In this document: in pieces, positions 1-7,759 of the stretch | How positions within the stretch are numbered: position 1 is the first letter of the stretch | Layout of the letters: each line of letters begins with the position of its first letter | Virus record (IMG/VR): IMGVR_UViG_3300006749_000138 | Span: 1 to 23,700 of that record | From: a virus | Length of the DNA: 23,700 nt | Reading direction: 5' to 3' (one strand) | Notes under the pieces: generated by a model | The model's database searches: none | What the model saw: only the letters and a program-made list of their open reading frames with translations | Told to the model about the DNA's origin: nothing | Program-made: the position numbers and the translations under genes

Positions 1-19
1 CTAGATACAACAACAAGTA

Positions 20-301
20 ATGAATGAAATCTTTGAAGCTATGTTATCTGGGCTCGATGAGCTCAGTATTTATACTACTAAACCTATGACAAGAGACGAC
101 GTACCTGACATCGAGGGTGCTCAGGTTATCAAGCCTTTGTATTTACTTATCAAGATAGATATAGATGCAGAGAAACACAACACACCACACAAAGCATACC
201 TATATGGCGACAAGTTCTGCAAGGACAGGGAGTATGAGCTGGTCGATTATCACTATCCTATGAGCTATAGTGAACGCCACTACCCTTACATCGCACAATG
301 A
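20..301 (+). CDS. Early hypothetical protein, 93 aa
   Basis: I do not recognise this protein. It is 93 residues, soluble-looking, acidic in the first half and rich in Tyr/His near the C-terminus; no transmembrane segment or known motif is visible. The ATG is reached through a TAATG junction (TAA at 18-20), so the upstream gene, whose last codons only are in the window, probably ends there and translation is coupled. It overlaps the next small gene by an ATGA junction at 298-301. Its place upstream of the phage RNA polymerase is where T7-like phages keep host-takeover genes transcribed early by host polymerase; that role is inferred from position only. Confidence 0.7.
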   Translation: MNEIFEAMLSGLDELSIYTTKPMTRDDVPDIEGAQVIKPLYLLIKIDIDAEKHNTPHKAYLYGDKFCKDREYELVDYHYPMSYSERHYPYIAQ

Positions 302-444
302 AACTAACAGAACAGGATATAGCTGAGATATGCTATGACATACCCAAACGTAAGAACACTAAAGGTCGTAAGAAACCACAAGCCTTACGTGCCGCAAAAA
401 AGCGTACAAAGCAGTTAGTGCAACGACTCTCCTCACAGTCGTAA
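298..444 (+). CDS. Small basic early protein, 48 aa
   Basis: A 48-residue ORF starting at the ATGA overlap with the preceding stop. The first ~16 residues are mixed (KLTEQDIAEICYDIPKR), followed by a strongly Lys/Arg-rich stretch, so a nucleic-acid-binding role is possible but unproven. Start/stop overlap with the upstream gene and collinearity support it as real. No family recognised. Confidence 0.6.
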   Translation: MKLTEQDIAEICYDIPKRKNTKGRKKPQALRAAKKRTKQLVQRLSSQS

Positions 445-513
445 CTAATTGCTTTATTATAGCTGGTGTCACAAGACATTGGCACAACATCACAATCATC
501 AACACGGACGCAC
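445..513 (+). promoter_or_regulatory. 69-bp gap among early genes, possible promoter
   Basis: Most early genes here overlap, but this gap does not. It is AT-rich at 445-463 with TTTATTATAG, which could serve as a host sigma-70 type -10 region. The segment at 474-488 begins ATTGGCAC, like the start of the promoter I remember for the Syn5 phage polymerase, but the second half does not match. A transcription start here is only a possibility. Confidence 0.2.
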
Positions 514-672
514 ATGACCTACACACTATACAGAGCCACCATGGACAATGATGTACTCTTCCCTGTATATGCTACAGATGATGAAGAAGCTGCATACAAA
601 TCACAAGAGATTGCTAAAATGTATTATGGACGCAACCTCAAAGACGTAAAAAGAATCAAAGAGAAACTATGA
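514..672 (+). CDS. Early hypothetical protein, 52 aa
   Basis: Unrecognised 52-residue protein. I chose ATG 514 over the upstream GTG at 466 because the reading frame from 514 starts with a compact beta-like segment (MTYTLYRATMDND) followed by an acidic helix, while the 16 extra residues are Ser/Thr/Gln-rich and look non-coding. The second half is a helix ending in a basic tail (DVKRIKEKL). Its stop overlaps the next start in an ATGA at 669-672. Confidence 0.55.
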   Translation: MTYTLYRATMDNDVLFPVYATDDEEAAYKSQEIAKMYYGRNLKDVKRIKEKL

Positions 673-992
673 GATACTACCCAAACAACTGGCAAGCCAT
701 CAAGGACACACCACCCGAGTGGTTTGAGTCTATTGAGTATGACGAGTTCATGGCTTGGAAGATGGACGGTTGGGAGTTTCCTACCTCTGTGTTCTGCATG
801 ATACGTACACGCAACTGTGAAACTGACAAGGTTACAGAGTACATCTACCAATCTAAGTCAGCAGCAGCTAAGAAAGTCAACAAGATACTTCACGACCACG
901 ACTGTGAGTTTACTGTGTGTACCCATGATTACGTTTCGTTCATGAAACCAGAAAAATACATTACAGAAGGAGACAAGGAAAACTATGTCTAA
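669..992 (+). CDS. Early hypothetical protein, 107 aa
   Basis: Unrecognised 107-residue protein, aromatic-rich at its N-terminus (RYYPNNW, PEWFESIEYDEFMAWK) with a YIYQSKSAAAKKVNKIL helix in the middle and a charged C-terminus. Two Cys occur in a DCEFTVC segment, but no metal motif is clear. It is translationally coupled to its neighbours (ATGA at its start, 8-nt overlap at its end). Inferred to be an early host-interaction gene from position. Confidence 0.65.
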   Translation: MRYYPNNWQAIKDTPPEWFESIEYDEFMAWKMDGWEFPTSVFCMIRTRNCETDKVTEYIYQSKSAAAKKVNKILHDHDCEFTVCTHDYVSFMKPEKYITEGDKENYV

Positions 993-1194
993 CACACACG
1001 AAGTACCGCCATCAGACGTGTACACATATTACAACCAAGCATTACAGATGCTTAGCCCAAAACATCCTCACTACGAGGAAGTACGTAAACACTTACTAGC
1101 ACAGGTGCAAGATGAACTCGCAGACACATATAACGGAAGATCAAGTCACGGAACAGGTCAACTTAGAACGGTCGCAGATCAAGCAGGGTCTTAA
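985..1194 (+). CDS. Early hypothetical protein, 69 aa, overlapping RNAP start
   Basis: An ORF of 69 residues beginning MSNTHEVPPSDVYTYYNQAL, with a good GAAGGAG ribosome-binding site at 966-972. Its last 83 nt lie inside the 5' end of the RNA polymerase gene in another frame. The first ~50 residues look like a normal helical protein, but the last ~18 (Gly/Ser/Arg/Thr-rich) look like overprinted sequence. The ORF is probably real; whether it is a separate protein or a translational lead-in to the polymerase is open. Confidence 0.55.
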   Translation: MSNTHEVPPSDVYTYYNQALQMLSPKHPHYEEVRKHLLAQVQDELADTYNGRSSHGTGQLRTVADQAGS

Positions 1195-3463
1195 ACGACT
1201 ACAAGATCAAACCTACAAGCTAGAACAACAGCAGTATTCTTCTGCTACAGTGTATGGTATATCTTCTATTGACGCATTACTACCACGCGTAGTTGCACGT
1301 ATCGAGAATACCAACAAGAAAATACATCAAGGCAAGTACGGAGCCGCCTTCAAAGATATACACCAGTACCTCGCAAGTATCGAAGCACTTGCTGCATCCG
1401 CTATTGCATGCAAGGTTACATTTGATAATGTCTTTGGTTACAAGGATGGCTGTAATACTGCTACAAATATATGCACCATGATAGGTAAAGCTATCGAAGA
1501 TGAGTGCCACATGCGTCATTACGAGCATCATGCACCGGCTTTACTTAAAACACTCAAGGACAACTACTGGCACAAAGCCTGTGGTACACACCAGAAGCTA
1601 GTTGTTATCAGGACGCTGATGAACAGAGCTAAGGTTACACCATGGACATCTTGGAGTACAAGTATTCGCACCAAGCTAGGTGGTTGGTTACTCGACTGTA
1701 TCATGGAATCAAGTGGCTGGTTCTACAAGCAACGCCTTCGCACAGGCCGTAAGACCACTGTGTTCATAGCTCCTACAGCTGAGTTCATGGACATCAAGGA
1801 TGAAGTAATGGCAAATGCAGAGCTTTTCAGCCCGTTAGCATGGCCTATGCTAGTGCCTCCACGCGACTGGTCTAACGAGCAAGTCGGCGGATATATTCTT
1901 AATGAGGTGATGCAAGGTCATGAGCTCGTTCGACGAGGCGATCACGCACTAATACAGGGGGAAATCCCACTTGCTTTTCTCAATAAAATACAACAGGTAA
2001 AATATCGGTTAAACCCGTTCGTAGTCAATGTCGCTATGCTGTTACAAGACAGGGGGATAAGTGTGGGTAAGTTTCTACCGATTGTTCATTACGACCTCCC
2101 ACCCAAACCAGTTGACATTGAGACTAACAAAGAGTCGAGAAAAGCGTATCGCAGATCAGCGGCAGAGGTTATGAACAAGAGAGCAGCAGAGTTCAAGAGA
2201 TCCTGTCGCACACGTATGACTATGGAAGCTGTCGATCGCTTCAAGGACAGAGAGTTCTACATACCATGGTCATTTGACTACAGAGGTCGAGCCTATCCCA
2301 TTCCAGCTTTTTTGACACCACAAGACACAGACTTTGGTAAATCTTTACTACAGTTTGCTGACCCTGCGGCACTAAATGAAGCGTGTGAGGATTGGCTTGC
2401 CTTTCAAGTCGCTACTACATACGGTCTTGACAAGTCTACTATGCAAGAAAGGCTTGACTGGACACACAACAATGTCTCACTTGTCTCACGCGTTGCGACT
2501 GACCCACTTAACAATCTAGGTGATTGGGAGGGTGCAGATGAGCCATGGTTATTCTTGGCTGCATGCGAGGAGTACTATCATTGTTGCTTGCTTTGCGATA
2601 GGACACAGACTTCGTTACCCGTCGCTACAGACGCTACATGTTCTGGCCTCCAAATATTGGCTGGCCTAGCCCGTGATAGATCGACTGCACTGTTGGTAAA
2701 TGTAGTACCATCAGAAAGACCACAAGATGCCTATGCTGTGGTCGCCAAGGTTGCACAGCCTTATATTCCAGAGAAGTACCGTTCCGTCTGGGATCGTAAA
2801 TGTGTAAAGCGTACAGTTATGACTATACCATACAACGCTAAACCTTTTTCCAATAGGTCGTATATCAAAGACGCTCTCAAAGAGAAGAGTGTCGAGGTAG
2901 ACAAAGACGATCTCACAATCATCGTTCAATCAGTTCGTTCGGCTATGCAGGCAGTTGTGCCCGGGCCAATGTCAGTTATGAGATGGATCGAGGATGAGAT
3001 CGGTAAGACTATACGTAGAGGAGAAAGCTATATAGAATGGACGACCCCTTCTGGTTTCGTAGTTAGACAGCGGTACTTCAAAAAGAAAGTAGAACGTATA
3101 CAACTACAACTATTAGGTCGTTGTGACCTATCCGTCGCAGTAGAAGACGGGAAGGAGGTCGACATTAACAGGCACAAGGCAGCTACTGCTCCTAACCTTA
3201 TCCATAGTCTAGATGCAAGCTTGTTACACCTTGCGTTACGGAGATTTGATGAGCCGATAGCACTAATTCATGACAGTGTGTTAAGCAGAGCTTGCGATAT
3301 GGATAAACTCAGTGCTATAATAAGGGAGACGTACATGATTCTCTTTGCAGAACATGACTATCTCAACACCTTTGCCAGTCAGATACAGGCAGAGACAGAA
3401 CCACCGATCGTTGGCGACTTACAGCCAGAGACGGTTATTGAATCCACTTATTTCTTTTGTTAA
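1112..3463 (+). CDS. Phage single-subunit DNA-directed RNA polymerase
   Basis: T7-type RNA polymerase, 783 aa against 883 in T7. It transcribes phage middle and late genes. Visible motifs are motif A DATCSGLQ with catalytic Asp507, the RGRAYPIP segment, motif B (RKCVKRTVMTIPYNAK, with the conserved Arg, Lys and Tyr), and motif C IHDS with Asp721. The specificity-loop equivalent lies around ERIQLQLLGRCDLS, where the residues aligned with T7 N748, R756 and Q758 are Q, D and S, so its promoter should differ from T7's. It ends YFFC where T7 ends FAFA. ATG 1112 is chosen because the following ~20 residues already resemble the T7 N-terminal domain and no later ATG fits. It overlaps the upstream ORF by 83 nt and is followed after 2 nt by the ssDNA-binding protein. 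Confidence 0.97.
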   Translation: MNSQTHITEDQVTEQVNLERSQIKQGLKRLQDQTYKLEQQQYSSATVYGISSIDALLPRVVARIENTNKKIHQGKYGAAFKDIHQYLASIEALAASAIACKVTFDNVFGYKDGCNTATNICTMIGKAIEDECHMRHYEHHAPALLKTLKDNYWHKACGTHQKLVVIRTLMNRAKVTPWTSWSTSIRTKLGGWLLDCIMESSGWFYKQRLRTGRKTTVFIAPTAEFMDIKDEVMANAELFSPLAWPMLVPPRDWSNEQVGGYILNEVMQGHELVRRGDHALIQGEIPLAFLNKIQQVKYRLNPFVVNVAMLLQDRGISVGKFLPIVHYDLPPKPVDIETNKESRKAYRRSAAEVMNKRAAEFKRSCRTRMTMEAVDRFKDREFYIPWSFDYRGRAYPIPAFLTPQDTDFGKSLLQFADPAALNEACEDWLAFQVATTYGLDKSTMQERLDWTHNNVSLVSRVATDPLNNLGDWEGADEPWLFLAACEEYYHCCLLCDRTQTSLPVATDATCSGLQILAGLARDRSTALLVNVVPSERPQDAYAVVAKVAQPYIPEKYRSVWDRKCVKRTVMTIPYNAKPFSNRSYIKDALKEKSVEVDKDDLTIIVQSVRSAMQAVVPGPMSVMRWIEDEIGKTIRRGESYIEWTTPSGFVVRQRYFKKKVERIQLQLLGRCDLSVAVEDGKEVDINRHKAATAPNLIHSLDASLLHLALRRFDEPIALIHDSVLSRACDMDKLSAIIRETYMILFAEHDYLNTFASQIQAETEPPIVGDLQPETVIESTYFFC

Positions 3464-3465
3464 TT

Positions 3466-4032
3466 ATGAGCAAAAACGTACACGTCACAGACGAAGTAAA
3501 ACTAGAAGGCTTTCAAGCCATACTTGAGCCCGGTAAGTTCGGCTATTCCCTCGCTGCTATTGTAGGTGAGGACATGGTTGAAGCACTGGAGACTGAAAGA
3601 AAAGCTGTCCTTGCATGGGCAGAGTCTAAACTAAAGAACCCAAAGAGAGCTACACTCAAGCCAACACCATGGGAAGAGGTAGCTGATGGTAAGTTTAAGA
3701 TTAAGTTCTCATGGGGAGAGGACAAAAAACCACCTGTTGTTGATACCGAAGGATCACCAGTTACAGATGCCAAGACACCTATCTACGGTGGGTCAACTGT
3801 AAAGCTAGGCTTCTTCCAGAAACCATACATCTTGAAAGATGGAGTTACTTATGGTAGTTCACTCAAGCTTGTCGGCGTACAAGTCGTCGAGATCAAAGGA
3901 TCAGCAGCAGGCGTAGACACAGACAGCATGGACGAGGAAGCTGTAGCTGACTTGTTCGGTAAGACTGAAGGCTTCAAGGCCACAGTTGCTGTACCAGAAG
4001 AAAGTGCCCAAGAAGAAGAAGACGACTTTTAA
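3466..4032 (+). CDS. Single-stranded DNA-binding protein (T7 gp2.5-like)
   Basis: A 188-residue protein at the gp2.5 position, directly after the RNA polymerase. It should coat single-stranded DNA at the fork and recruit the helicase and polymerase. It carries the hallmark acidic tail ending in an aromatic residue (QEEEDDF), which in T7 contacts gp4 and gp5. The body contains basic/aromatic strands (FKIKFSWGEDKKPP, KLGFFQKPYILKDG) consistent with an OB fold. ATG 3466 is preferred to the TTG at 3457, which lies inside the RNAP stop region. Its acidic tail is encoded in sequence that also carries the start of endonuclease I in another frame. Confidence 0.9.
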   Translation: MSKNVHVTDEVKLEGFQAILEPGKFGYSLAAIVGEDMVEALETERKAVLAWAESKLKNPKRATLKPTPWEEVADGKFKIKFSWGEDKKPPVVDTEGSPVTDAKTPIYGGSTVKLGFFQKPYILKDGVTYGSSLKLVGVQVVEIKGSAAGVDTDSMDEEAVADLFGKTEGFKATVAVPEESAQEEEDDF

Positions 4033-4375
4033 ATCCAAGCTAGAGGTCAGCGTTGCTGAACTGCTTGACCAGCTTGGAGTCATTTGGGAGTATGAGTCAC
4101 ACAAGGTAGCGTATACTATTATGCACCACTACACCCCTGACTTCATACTTGCCAATGGCATATGTCTCGAAACCAAAGGGTATTGGGACGCTGAAGACCG
4201 ACGCAAGGTGTTGGCTGTCATACGTGACAATCCAGACCTTGACGTACGCATGGTGTTCCAAGCACCCTTTAATAAAATCAGCAAGAAATCTAAGACTACA
4301 TACGCCCAATGGTGTGAAAAACACGACATCAAGTGGGCAGCAGTACACGCAATCCCCATTGATTGGCTAACATGA
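4004..4375 (+). CDS. Endonuclease I (T7 gp3-like Holliday-junction resolvase)
   Basis: Homologue of T7 endonuclease I, which cleaves branched DNA and helps degrade host DNA. From a GTG start the protein is 123 aa. The catalytic set is visible: Glu14 in FKSKLEVS, Glu31 in WEYES, Asp46 in YTPDF, and Glu56/Lys58 in LETKG, matching T7 E20, E35, D55, E65 and K67. The C-terminal part (YAQWCEKHDIKW) also matches. No ATG is available; GTG 4004 gives an N-terminus of T7-like length (MPKKKKTTFKSKLE), while TTG 3986 would add six residues. It overlaps the ssDNA-binding protein by 29 nt and the primase-helicase by an ATGA. Confidence 0.92.
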   Translation: MPKKKKTTFKSKLEVSVAELLDQLGVIWEYESHKVAYTIMHHYTPDFILANGICLETKGYWDAEDRRKVLAVIRDNPDLDVRMVFQAPFNKISKKSKTTYAQWCEKHDIKWAAVHAIPIDWLT

Positions 4376-5955
4376 ACACAATATCAGAATTTGTGGCACA
4401 TGAACCATGCGATAACTGTGGTTCGTCAGATGCTAACTCACGTTACTCTGACGGCCACGCGTACTGTTTCTCGTGCCAAAAGTACACCCCGGCGGACGGG
4501 GACACATCCACCTATATAATGAATACAAATGCACAATTCCTCGGATCAGCTGAACAGCTGCAGAAGCGAAGAATCAGCGAAGCAACCAACTCCTTTTACA
4601 GAATCTATAGGTACGGAAACACCTTACGTTTCCCCTACTATGATGACGATGGCAAGGTTGTTGGCTTCAAAATTAAGACTAAATCAAAAGACTTCCATTA
4701 CGAAGGCCAGACTTCAAGCACTTTATTCGGGCAACATTTATTTCCAGCAAATGGTAAACGAATTGTTATTACAGAAGGAGAACTAGATGCTGCCAGTTGT
4801 TATGAAGTTATGTCAGGTTGGCCCATGGTCAGCCTTCCTCATGGTGCGTCAGCAGCAAGAAAGGACTTACAAAAAGCCATACCCTTCCTGCAAGGCTACC
4901 AAGAAATTGTCCTCTTCTTCGACAACGACGAAGCAGGGCGTGAGGCCACTGAATCTGCCTCGAGCGTACTCCCAGCCGGCCGCGTTAAGATTGCTAGACT
5001 CGATGCTTACAAAGATGCAAGCGATGCACTCCAAGCTAACGACGCTGAAGCAATAAGACGTGCAATATGGGATGCCAAACCATACAGGCCAGATGGCATC
5101 ATAGATGGTAAAAATTTACTTGGCTTAGTCACAGAGCCTACTAAAACCTGTGACCATGAGTACCCATTTGAAGGGCTCAACGATAAACTACACGGCATCA
5201 GATATGGTGAGCTGACTACGCTCACAGCTGGGTCAGGTAGTGGTAAGACCTCTTTGGTCAGGGCTATTGCTGCTGACCTCCTAGCAAAAGGAGAGACTGT
5301 TGGCATACTTGAGCTTGAGGCAAACAATAAACGTACAGCACTCGGCTTGATGTCCGCTGCACTAGGTAAACCGTATCATATTGGAGAACATGACAGAGAA
5401 GAACTCACCACTGCATTTAATGATACTCTATCAAACTGGAATGTTTTTCTGTTTGATGGGTTTGGTAGCTTTGACCCTGACGTTATTTACAATAGGATCG
5501 AATACCTTGCCAGTGGACTGGAGTGTCGTATTATATTCCTCGATCATCTTAGTATATTATTAAGTGGACTCGACGGAGATGAGCGACGTATGATCGACTC
5601 AACAATGACGAAACTCAGGTCATTGGTAGAGCGTACAGGCATCGCACTATTTTTAGTATCACATTTAAGGAGAACAAACAGTGACAATAATTCGCACGAG
5701 GAAGGAGGACGTGTATCCCTCGGACAACTACGTGGATCTCATTCGATTGCTCAGCTCAGCGATTCGGTCATCGCTTTGGAACGTGACCAGCAAGGAGAGG
5801 CTGACGCTAATCTCACAACTTTGCGAGTCCTTAAAAACCGTTTCTCAGGAGAAGTCGGAGTCGCTACACAACTGAGTTATGATTTATCCACATGTCAATT
5901 CTATGAAAATAAACCCGAAGAAACAGTTGAGTTCAACCCAACTACAGATTTTTAA
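4372..5955 (+). CDS. Primase-helicase (T7 gp4-like)
   Basis: Bifunctional primase/DnaB-family helicase of 527 aa. N-terminal zinc-binding domain: Cys13/Cys16 (CDNC) and Cys32/Cys35 (CFSC). TOPRIM primase core: Glu135 in TEGELDA and FFDND at 183-187. Helicase: Walker A GSGSGKTS with Lys292, Walker B IIFLDHLS, then LFLVSHLRR and LRGSHSIAQLSDSVIALERDQQ, the last almost identical to T7. It unwinds the fork and lays down primers for the phage DNA polymerase. ATG 4372 overlaps the endonuclease stop (ATGA); the in-frame TTG at 4363 is less likely. An internal ATG around residue 48 could in principle give a short helicase-only form as in T7 gp4B, but I see no strong ribosome-binding site for it. Confidence 0.96.
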   Translation: MNTISEFVAHEPCDNCGSSDANSRYSDGHAYCFSCQKYTPADGDTSTYIMNTNAQFLGSAEQLQKRRISEATNSFYRIYRYGNTLRFPYYDDDGKVVGFKIKTKSKDFHYEGQTSSTLFGQHLFPANGKRIVITEGELDAASCYEVMSGWPMVSLPHGASAARKDLQKAIPFLQGYQEIVLFFDNDEAGREATESASSVLPAGRVKIARLDAYKDASDALQANDAEAIRRAIWDAKPYRPDGIIDGKNLLGLVTEPTKTCDHEYPFEGLNDKLHGIRYGELTTLTAGSGSGKTSLVRAIAADLLAKGETVGILELEANNKRTALGLMSAALGKPYHIGEHDREELTTAFNDTLSNWNVFLFDGFGSFDPDVIYNRIEYLASGLECRIIFLDHLSILLSGLDGDERRMIDSTMTKLRSLVERTGIALFLVSHLRRTNSDNNSHEEGGRVSLGQLRGSHSIAQLSDSVIALERDQQGEADANLTTLRVLKNRFSGEVGVATQLSYDLSTCQFYENKPEETVEFNPTTDF

Positions 5956-5970
5956 ACCTAACCCACCTAC

Positions 5971-5977
5971 TAGGAGA
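5971..5977 (+). promoter_or_regulatory. Ribosome-binding site fixing a GTG start
   Basis: AGGAGA about 11 nt before GTG 5988. No ATG is available before the first exonuclease motif, so this site decides the start of the exonuclease ORF. Confidence 0.6.
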
Positions 5978-5987
5978 GCAAAACAAC

Positions 5988-6530
5988 GTGCAAGATTTAG
6001 AGACAAAACCTACTACCCTCCTGTTCGATCTGGAAACAACACCACTCGACGCAGCTAGGACTGAAATACATTGCCTCGTCATTCTCGACTATGAGACTGG
6101 TGAGACTGAAAGATACAATGATACTGGTGCAGATCAGCCTATCCTAAGCGGTGTCAAATACCTAATGGATGCTGACACTATCATTGGACACAACATCATC
6201 GGCTTTGACATTCCGGTGCTGCAAAGATGTTACCCTTTCTTTGAACCGAGAGGAGTCATCGTAGATACATTATTATTATCAAGGCTATACCATCCTGATA
6301 TGCTTGACGTTGATCGCAAGCGTAAGGTAGAAGGTATGCCAACCAAGCTTTATGGTCGCCACTCTTTGGAGTCCTATGGCCACAGGTTGGGAGAATACAA
6401 AGGGAACTTTGGACAGACTTCCGACTGGTCACACTGGAGCAAGGAGATGGAGGACTATTGTGAACAAGATACAATCGTTACAAGAAAACTATGTCAACAT
6501 TTCCACCCTTACCTGATTGGGTCAAACTAG
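5988..6530 (+). CDS. DNA polymerase 3'-5' exonuclease domain (split gene, part 1)
   Basis: A 180-residue protein matching the N-terminal proofreading exonuclease of T7 gp5. Exo I is FDLET (Asp14/Glu16), Exo II is GHNIIGFDIPVL, and Exo III is EDYCEQDTIVT with its Asp. The segment GRHSLESYGHRLGEYKG matches T7 GSHALEAWGYRLGEMKG. It stops at TAG 6528, where T7 continues into the polymerase, and the polymerase part follows in another frame with a 40-nt overlap. It starts with GTG, supported by the ribosome-binding site at 5971. It presumably proofreads in trans as a complex with the next ORF. Alternatives are a programmed frameshift joining the two or a sequencing error. Confidence 0.93.
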   Translation: MQDLETKPTTLLFDLETTPLDAARTEIHCLVILDYETGETERYNDTGADQPILSGVKYLMDADTIIGHNIIGFDIPVLQRCYPFFEPRGVIVDTLLLSRLYHPDMLDVDRKRKVEGMPTKLYGRHSLESYGHRLGEYKGNFGQTSDWSHWSKEMEDYCEQDTIVTRKLCQHFHPYLIGSN

Positions 6531-7753
6531 AACATCAGGTCGCACACATACTACAAAAACAGGAAGAACATGGATGGTACTTTAATGAGAGCTCTGCACG
6601 GGAACTTGAGCAAACTCTCAGATCAGAACTTTCAGAAGCTACTGAAATACTACGGAGGAGACACCCTTTCGTTGCCGGAGCAGTGTTCACTCCTAAGCGA
6701 AATAACAGGACACAAGGGTACGTACAAGGATGCCCCTTCACCAAACTCAAACAACTCAACCCCACATCAAGAGATCAAATAGCATGGATACTGAAGACAC
6801 ACAGCAACTGGACACCGAACTCGTTGACAGCCTCCGGGAAGGCGGTTATAGACGAGACCGTATTAAAAGATATTGGGTCGGAGACAGCCCTGTTGTTTCT
6901 TCGATGTCTAGATATTACCAAGAAATTGGGGATGATCTCGGAAGGCGTGAACGCATGGCAAAAGCTGAGTACGACGTGTAACAGAATACACCACCACTGC
7001 TCAGTAGCCACCAGCACATTCAGATGTGCACACAGAAAACCAAACTTAGCACAAGTACCATCAGATGAAAGATTCAGACAACTATTCCAAGCCACACCTA
7101 CCTATAAGATGGTTAGTGCCGACCTTAGTGGGATTGAGCTCCGTATGCTTGCTCATTACCTTTCGAGGTACGATAATGGCCGGTATCAACGAATACTTAC
7201 TGAGGGGGATATTCACCAGACTAACGCCGAAAGGATTGGAATCACTAGACGGCAAGTTAAAACTGTTACCTATGCCTTCCTCTATGGGGCCGGCGACGCC
7301 AAGCTCGGGTATTCCTTCGATAAACAGCTCACTGAAACCGCAGCTAGACGTAAAGGGAATGAAATAAGAAAGGCGTACGTTGCAGCTATTCCCGGTTTGA
7401 AGGAGTTGCTTGATGCCACGCAGAAGTGTGCGGCCAAAGGTTTCGCAAAAGGAATTGATGGCCGTAAGATCAAGGTAGATAAGGCACACAAGTTTCTTAA
7501 CTACCTATTGCAAGGCTCAGCAGCTACAATAGCCAAAAGATGGATGGTGATTGTGAATGATTGCCTACCACATGATGCTCACCAACTATCGTTCGTCCAT
7601 GACGAGCTAAACTACGAATGTTATCCCAAAGATACTGAAGAGTTAGCCAAGTGGCTCGAAATGTCTGCTAAACTAGCAGGCGAATATTATCACCTAAGAT
7701 GCCCTATCGCAGCTGAAGCTAAGATTGGGTTTACTTGGGCAGACGTACACTAA
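6491..7753 (+). CDS. DNA polymerase, family A polymerase domain (split gene, part 2)
   Basis: A 420-residue polymerase domain of the T7 gp5 type. Motif A is SADLSGIELR (Asp211); motif B is KTVTYAFLYGAGD, with the Tyr that in T7 (Y526) allows dideoxynucleotide use; motif C is VHDE (His370, Asp371, Glu372). CAHRKPNLAQVPS matches T7 ATHAFPNLAQIPG. The start lies exactly at the exonuclease/polymerase linker: KLEHQVAHILQKQEEHGWYF aligns with T7 IEHRAAWLLAKQERNGFPF. The stretch corresponding to the T7 thioredoxin-binding insertion seems much shorter (roughly FVAGAVF to LKQL), so the processivity mechanism may differ. ATG 6491 is the only start in the overlap. Confidence 0.95.
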   Translation: MSTFPPLPDWVKLEHQVAHILQKQEEHGWYFNESSARELEQTLRSELSEATEILRRRHPFVAGAVFTPKRNNRTQGYVQGCPFTKLKQLNPTSRDQIAWILKTHSNWTPNSLTASGKAVIDETVLKDIGSETALLFLRCLDITKKLGMISEGVNAWQKLSTTCNRIHHHCSVATSTFRCAHRKPNLAQVPSDERFRQLFQATPTYKMVSADLSGIELRMLAHYLSRYDNGRYQRILTEGDIHQTNAERIGITRRQVKTVTYAFLYGAGDAKLGYSFDKQLTETAARRKGNEIRKAYVAAIPGLKELLDATQKCAAKGFAKGIDGRKIKVDKAHKFLNYLLQGSAATIAKRWMVIVNDCLPHDAHQLSFVHDELNYECYPKDTEELAKWLEMSAKLAGEYYHLRCPIAAEAKIGFTWADVH

Positions 7754-7759
7754 ACCACC

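Noticed and set aside
5381-5563. Hydrophobic 60-residue plus-strand ORF inside the primase-helicase
   Set aside because: Out-of-frame shadow of the conserved helicase domain, without a ribosome-binding site.
6464-6530. Firm call of programmed -1 frameshifting in the DNA polymerase
   Set aside because: AGAAAAC is not a canonical slippery heptamer and no convincing downstream pseudoknot is seen; an ATG is available for independent translation. Kept only as an alternative.
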